Source: Acidobacteriaceae bacterium (GTDB taxonomy: Bacteria; Acidobacteriota; Terriglobia; Terriglobales; Acidobacteriaceae). From it: a DNA stretch of 8,496 bases. The position numbers and the translations under genes are program-made. Of the stretch, positions 5,538 to 8,496 are shown piece after piece. The DNA lies in NCBI GenBank assembly GCA_030040175.1, contig JASHUF010000228.1, positions 1 to 8,496 of the forward strand, given 5' to 3'. Under the pieces are notes generated by a model, which saw only the letters and a program-made list of their open reading frames with translations, was not told the DNA's origin and ran no database searches. Every line of letters starts with the position of its first letter. The stretch's first letter is position 1.

Positions 5538-7100
5538 ATGCTGAAAAGCCTCGCTCTTCTCCTCGCCTGCTGCTTTTTCCTACCCGCGCTCGCCTCCGCT
5601 CAAGTCAAACCCGCCGCGCTCTTCTCTGACCACATGGTTCTCGAACGCAACATGCCCGTTCCCGTCTGGGGTACGGCGAGTCCCGGCGAAACCGTCACCG
5701 TCACCTTCAATGGCCAAACCCGCTCCACCACCGCCGCGCCCGACGGCCGCTGGATGGTCCGTCTCGACAAGCTCACCGCCGGCGGCCCGTACGAAATGCA
5801 AATCGCCGGCAAAAACACCGTCGTCCTCCACGACATCCTCGTCGGCGAAGTCTGGCTCGCTGCGGGCCAGTCCAACATGGCCTTTACCGTCTCCAGCAAG
5901 GCCCAGTTCTTCGCCGGAATGCTCGACGAGGACAAGGTGATCACCGCAGCCAACCATCCCAACATCCGCATGTTCACCGTCGCCACGGTCAAGTCCCTCG
6001 CGCCGCAGGAGACTGTCAGCGGCTCCTGGGCGGTGTGCAGCCCGCAATCCGTAGGCGCCTTCTCCGCCATCGGCTACATCTTTGCCCGCGAGCTCGAAGA
6101 GCGCCTCCACGTCCCCGTCGGCATCGTCACCGTGGCCTTCGGCTCCAGCACCGCCGAATCCTGGCTTCCCCGCGAAGCCCTCCTGGCCGATCCCGCGCTC
6201 AAGCCTATGCTCGACCGCTTCGATGCCCTCGAGGCGTTCTCGAAAACTCACTCCCACGCAACCGTCGGCGAAGCGCCCCCCGCGCCCGAACCCCTCAACG
6301 GCCAGCCCATGCCACCCTCCACAATCCTCCGCGACCCCGCCGAGGACCAGCACGAACCCACGGTGATGTTTAACGGCATGCTTCACCCCGTTATTCCTTA
6401 TGCTCTCCGGGGCGTCCTCTGGTACCAGGGCGAGTCCATCGTGGGCGGCGCGGCCGGCGTGGAGCTCTATCCGCATGCGATGGAGACTCTCGTGAAAACC
6501 TGGCGCGGGCTCTGGGGCGAGGGCGATTTCCCCTTCTACGCCGTGCAGCTCGCCGCGCTTGAAAATATCAGCAACAACCCCGTCGTCCGCGAGCAGCAAA
6601 CCAAAATCCTCGCCCTGCCCAACACCGGCCTCGCCATCACCATCGATGCCGGCGATCCCGCGAACGTCCATCCCAAGAATAAGGAGCCGGTCGGCCATCG
6701 CCTCGCGCTCCTGGCGCTCGCCAAAACTTATGGCTTCAGGATCGAGGACTCCGGCCCCGTCTATGCCTCGATGAAAATCGAAGGCCCCTTCATCCGCATC
6801 CGCTTCACGCACACGGCCGGAGGCCTCGTGGCCAAAGGCGGCTCGCTCACCGGCTTCACCATCGCCGGCGCCGGCTCCGAAATCGGCCAGCACTTCGTCG
6901 ACGCGCGGGCGACGATTGACGGCGATACCGTTGTCGTCAGCGGCCCGCAGGTTCCCCACCCGGTCGCCGTCCGCTACGCCTGGGCCAATGATCCCGCGGG
7001 TGCGAATCTGTATAACGCCGCGGGCCTTCCCGCCGCGCCCTTCCGCACCGATCCCTGGGACGCGCTCGCCGCCATCGCATCGCAGTTCACCGGCCGTTAG
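5538..7100 (+). CDS. Secreted sialate O-acetylesterase-like SGNH esterase
   Basis: Exported protein of 520 residues, probably removing O-acetyl groups from sialic acid or plant or microbial glycans. The Sec signal peptide is residues 1-21, with Lys3, a Leu-rich core and an ALASA|Q cleavage site. A beta-sandwich-like N-terminal region (about 25-100) precedes the SGNH catalytic domain. The nucleophile is Ser112 in GQSNM, WYQGES is at 295-300, and a DPANVHPKNK segment at 373-382 supplies the likely Asp and His378, followed by GHRLAL. The C-terminal end (RYAWANDP...LYNAAGLPAAPFRTD) is characteristic of the family. Length is normal. An in-frame ATG at 5496 would add 14 residues and overlap the rhodanese stop; 5538 is chosen because it places the signal peptide at the N-terminus, though its ribosome site (GAGA) is weak. 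True substrate is uncertain: many family members act on acetylated xylan, rhamnogalacturonan or other sugars. Confidence 0.92.
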   Translation: MLKSLALLLACCFFLPALASAQVKPAALFSDHMVLERNMPVPVWGTASPGETVTVTFNGQTRSTTAAPDGRWMVRLDKLTAGGPYEMQIAGKNTVVLHDILVGEVWLAAGQSNMAFTVSSKAQFFAGMLDEDKVITAANHPNIRMFTVATVKSLAPQETVSGSWAVCSPQSVGAFSAIGYIFARELEERLHVPVGIVTVAFGSSTAESWLPREALLADPALKPMLDRFDALEAFSKTHSHATVGEAPPAPEPLNGQPMPPSTILRDPAEDQHEPTVMFNGMLHPVIPYALRGVLWYQGESIVGGAAGVELYPHAMETLVKTWRGLWGEGDFPFYAVQLAALENISNNPVVREQQTKILALPNTGLAITIDAGDPANVHPKNKEPVGHRLALLALAKTYGFRIEDSGPVYASMKIEGPFIRIRFTHTAGGLVAKGGSLTGFTIAGAGSEIGQHFVDARATIDGDTVVVSGPQVPHPVAVRYAWANDPAGANLYNAAGLPAAPFRTDPWDALAAIASQFTGR

Positions 7101-7150
7101 CACCCATCTCCACGCGCCCTACTTGGAGGTTTCTAAACTCACCACGAAAA

Positions 7151-7192
7151 TGGGTGCCCCCGGTCCCTCGCCTTCGGGGACCGGGGATCCCA
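7151..7192. repeat. Very stable intergenic hairpin, likely dispersed element
   Basis: A perfect 10-bp stem (7158-7167 CCCCGGTCCC with 7177-7186) closes a 9-nt loop, and a further TGGG/CCCA pairing (7151-7154 with 7189-7192) extends it across a small internal loop. No T-run follows on the plus strand, so it is not a standard terminator for the esterase gene, although it could stabilise the mRNA end or act with Rho. The left flank (AAACTCACCACGAAAATGGG, 7135-7154) resembles intergenic elements that I recall from Acidobacteriaceae genomes in which a variable hairpin follows GGGTGCCCC. Only one copy is present here, so the repeat status is not shown by this window. Confidence 0.45.
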
Positions 7193-7194
7193 CG

Positions 7195-7226
7195 CTGACA
7201 AATGCCGCCGCCCCACCGCCTATACT
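7195..7226 (+). promoter_or_regulatory. Possible promoter of the M20 peptidase gene
   Basis: TATACT at 7221-7226 matches five of six -10 positions and lies in the only AT-rich patch of the gap. CTGACA at 7195-7200 matches five of six -35 positions, but the 20-nt spacer is longer than usual. It would give a leader of about 30 nt containing the AAGGGA ribosome site at 7251-7256. Confidence 0.35.
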
Positions 7227-7264
7227 TCTTCTTTGACTCGAATCTGCCGCAAGGGATTGGCACT

Positions 7265-8496
7265 ATGTCCTCATCCGCCGTTGCGTTTGCCACGCAAAAC
7301 CACCCACGCTTTCTCGACGAGCTCAAAAGCCTCCTGCGCATCCCTTCCATCTCCACCCTGCCCGAGCACGCCTCCGACTGCCGCTGCGCCGCAGAAACCC
7401 TCCTGGCCGAGCTCAAGCGCATCGGCATGGAAAACGTCCGCGTGATCGAAGGTCCCGGCCATCCGCTCGTCTACGCCGACTGGCTGCACGCGGCTGGCAG
7501 GCCGACGGCGCTCATTTACGCCCATTACGACGTCCAGCCTCCCGACCCCCTCGACGAATGGATCACCCCGCCCTTCGAACCCACCGAGCGCAATGGCAAT
7601 GTCTACGCGCGCGGCGCCGTCGACGACAAAGGCCAGCTCTGGATCGAGATGAAAGCTCTCGAGTCCCTGCTCGCCTCCACCGGCAAGCTCCCCATCAACG
7701 TGCGCGTGCTCTTCGAGGGCGAGGAAGAAGTCGGAGGGGAGGGAATTGCCGCCTTCGTCGCCTCCAAGCCTCCCGAGCTCCAATCGGATTTCGCCCTGGT
7801 CTGTGACACCGAGCTCTTCGCGCCCGGCCTTCCCACGCTCTGCGTCGGCCTGCGGGGCATGATCTACACCGAAATCGAAGTCCGCGGCGCCAAAACCGAT
7901 CTTCACTCCGGCATGTACGGCGGCGCGGCGCCCAATCCCTTCGTTGCCCTGGCGCAGATCATCGCCCGCCTCAAGGATGAGAACGGCCGCATCCTCATCC
8001 CCGGCTTCTATGACTCCATCGTTCCGCCCAGCGCCGAGGAGCTCGCCGCCTGGCGCAGCCTTCCCTTCGACGAGGAGGAGTACCGCATCGCCGAAGTCGG
8101 CTCAAAGAAGCTCGTCGGCGAATCCGGCTTCAGTGTCCTCGAGCGTACCTGGGCCCGTCCCACGCTCGACGTGCACGGCATGCCCGGCGGTTTCACCGGC
8201 GCGGGCGCCAAAACCGTCATCCCGGCCAAGGCCCTGGCCAAAGTCTCCATGCGCCTGGTTCCCGGCATGACACCGGCGAAGTCCTTCGCGCTTTACAAAA
8301 GCTACGTTGAAGGCATCGCCCCGTCCGGCGTCGAGGTCGACGTGCGCCTCATTCATCAGGGAGATGCCTGCCTCGTCCCCGTCGATAACGCCTACATCCG
8401 CGCCGCTACGCGCGCGCTCAAGGAGGTCTGGGGCCGCGACACCGTCTTCATCCGCTCCGGCGGCTCCATCCCCATCGTCGGCGACTTTGCCCGTCA
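7265..8496 (+). CDS. M20 family metallodipeptidase, 3' end outside the window
   Basis: Zinc-dependent peptidase of the M20 family, dipeptidase/carnosinase-like branch; 410 residues are visible and the frame is open to the right edge. Start ATG 7265 has AAGGGA (7251-7256) 8 nt upstream. Metal and catalytic positions are seen: His87 in YAHYDVQPPDP, bridging Asp120 in ARGAVDDKGQ, Glu154 (general base) and Glu155 (ligand) in EGEEEVGG, and Asp181 in VCDTE. The lid or dimerisation domain starts near residue 195 and carries His214 in DLHSGMYGG, and the substrate-contact block RSGGSIP is at 397-403. The last zinc-ligand His and about 50 residues lie outside. No signal peptide is evident, so a cytoplasmic role in dipeptide turnover is likely. 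The exact peptide specificity cannot be read from sequence. Family length is about 450-470 residues, so this is a normal gene cut by the window edge. Confidence 0.94.
   Translation, partial: MSSSAVAFATQNHPRFLDELKSLLRIPSISTLPEHASDCRCAAETLLAELKRIGMENVRVIEGPGHPLVYADWLHAAGRPTALIYAHYDVQPPDPLDEWITPPFEPTERNGNVYARGAVDDKGQLWIEMKALESLLASTGKLPINVRVLFEGEEEVGGEGIAAFVASKPPELQSDFALVCDTELFAPGLPTLCVGLRGMIYTEIEVRGAKTDLHSGMYGGAAPNPFVALAQIIARLKDENGRILIPGFYDSIVPPSAEELAAWRSLPFDEEEYRIAEVGSKKLVGESGFSVLERTWARPTLDVHGMPGGFTGAGAKTVIPAKALAKVSMRLVPGMTPAKSFALYKSYVEGIAPSGVEVDVRLIHQGDACLVPVDNAYIRAATRALKEVWGRDTVFIRSGGSIPIVGDFAR

Noticed and set aside
5580..7103. A 507-codon minus-strand open frame opposite the esterase gene
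   Set aside because: It is Gly/Asp/Glu/Ala-rich without recognisable motifs, while the plus strand encodes a full esterase with signal peptide and GQSNM motif.
1..8496. CRISPR array, insertion sequence, integrase or phage genes
   Set aside because: No regularly spaced direct repeats, transposase motifs or terminal inverted repeats with target duplications were seen.

Overview
The window is 8.5 kb of GC-rich bacterial chromosome, carrying ordinary housekeeping, signalling and catabolic genes. Protein style points to a soil acidobacterium (class Terriglobia, Acidobacteriaceae-like): the NAD kinase C-terminus, the proline-rich lipoprotein, an NtrB/NtrC-type pair, a one-domain rhodanese, a sialate O-acetylesterase-like protein and an M20 dipeptidase. 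Hairpin-bearing intergenic elements that look like families I remember from such genomes agree with this. The taxonomic call is inference. No 16S gene or other decisive marker is present.

Layout, left to right. (i) Positions 1-783, plus strand: the 3' part of an NAD kinase gene that enters from outside the window. (ii) Positions 784-928: a convergent gap with three hairpins, one of them a probable minus-strand terminator and one inside a likely dispersed repeat. (iii) Positions 929-4869, minus strand: a tight three-gene operon transcribed leftward. Its order is a sigma-54-dependent response regulator, a membrane histidine kinase (2-nt to 3-nt gap) and a small proline-rich lipoprotein (14-nt gap). 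(iv) Positions 4870-5172: a divergent intergenic region with a weak promoter for the operon and an unexplained cluster of complementary arms (5004-5114) that could fold as a structured RNA. (v) Positions 5173-7100, plus strand: a single-domain rhodanese, followed 41 nt later by a secreted SGNH-type sialate O-acetylesterase-like enzyme. (vi) Positions 7101-7264: a gap with a very stable hairpin element and a possible promoter. (vii) Positions 7265-8496, plus strand: an M20 metallodipeptidase running off the right edge.

The minus-strand operon probably works as one unit. The kinase senses an envelope signal through its periplasmic domain and phosphorylates the regulator, which then activates sigma-54 promoters. 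The envelope-anchored lipoprotein made from the same transcript is a candidate accessory or target. The plus-strand enzymes look like separate metabolic functions: sulfur transfer or detoxification, deacetylation of glycans, and peptide turnover.

I found no clear new multi-gene system. The items most worth a second look are the structured stretch at 5004-5114, the 27-residue insertion in the kinase ATPase domain that resembles a dispersed-repeat translation, and the lipoprotein attached to the two-component operon.
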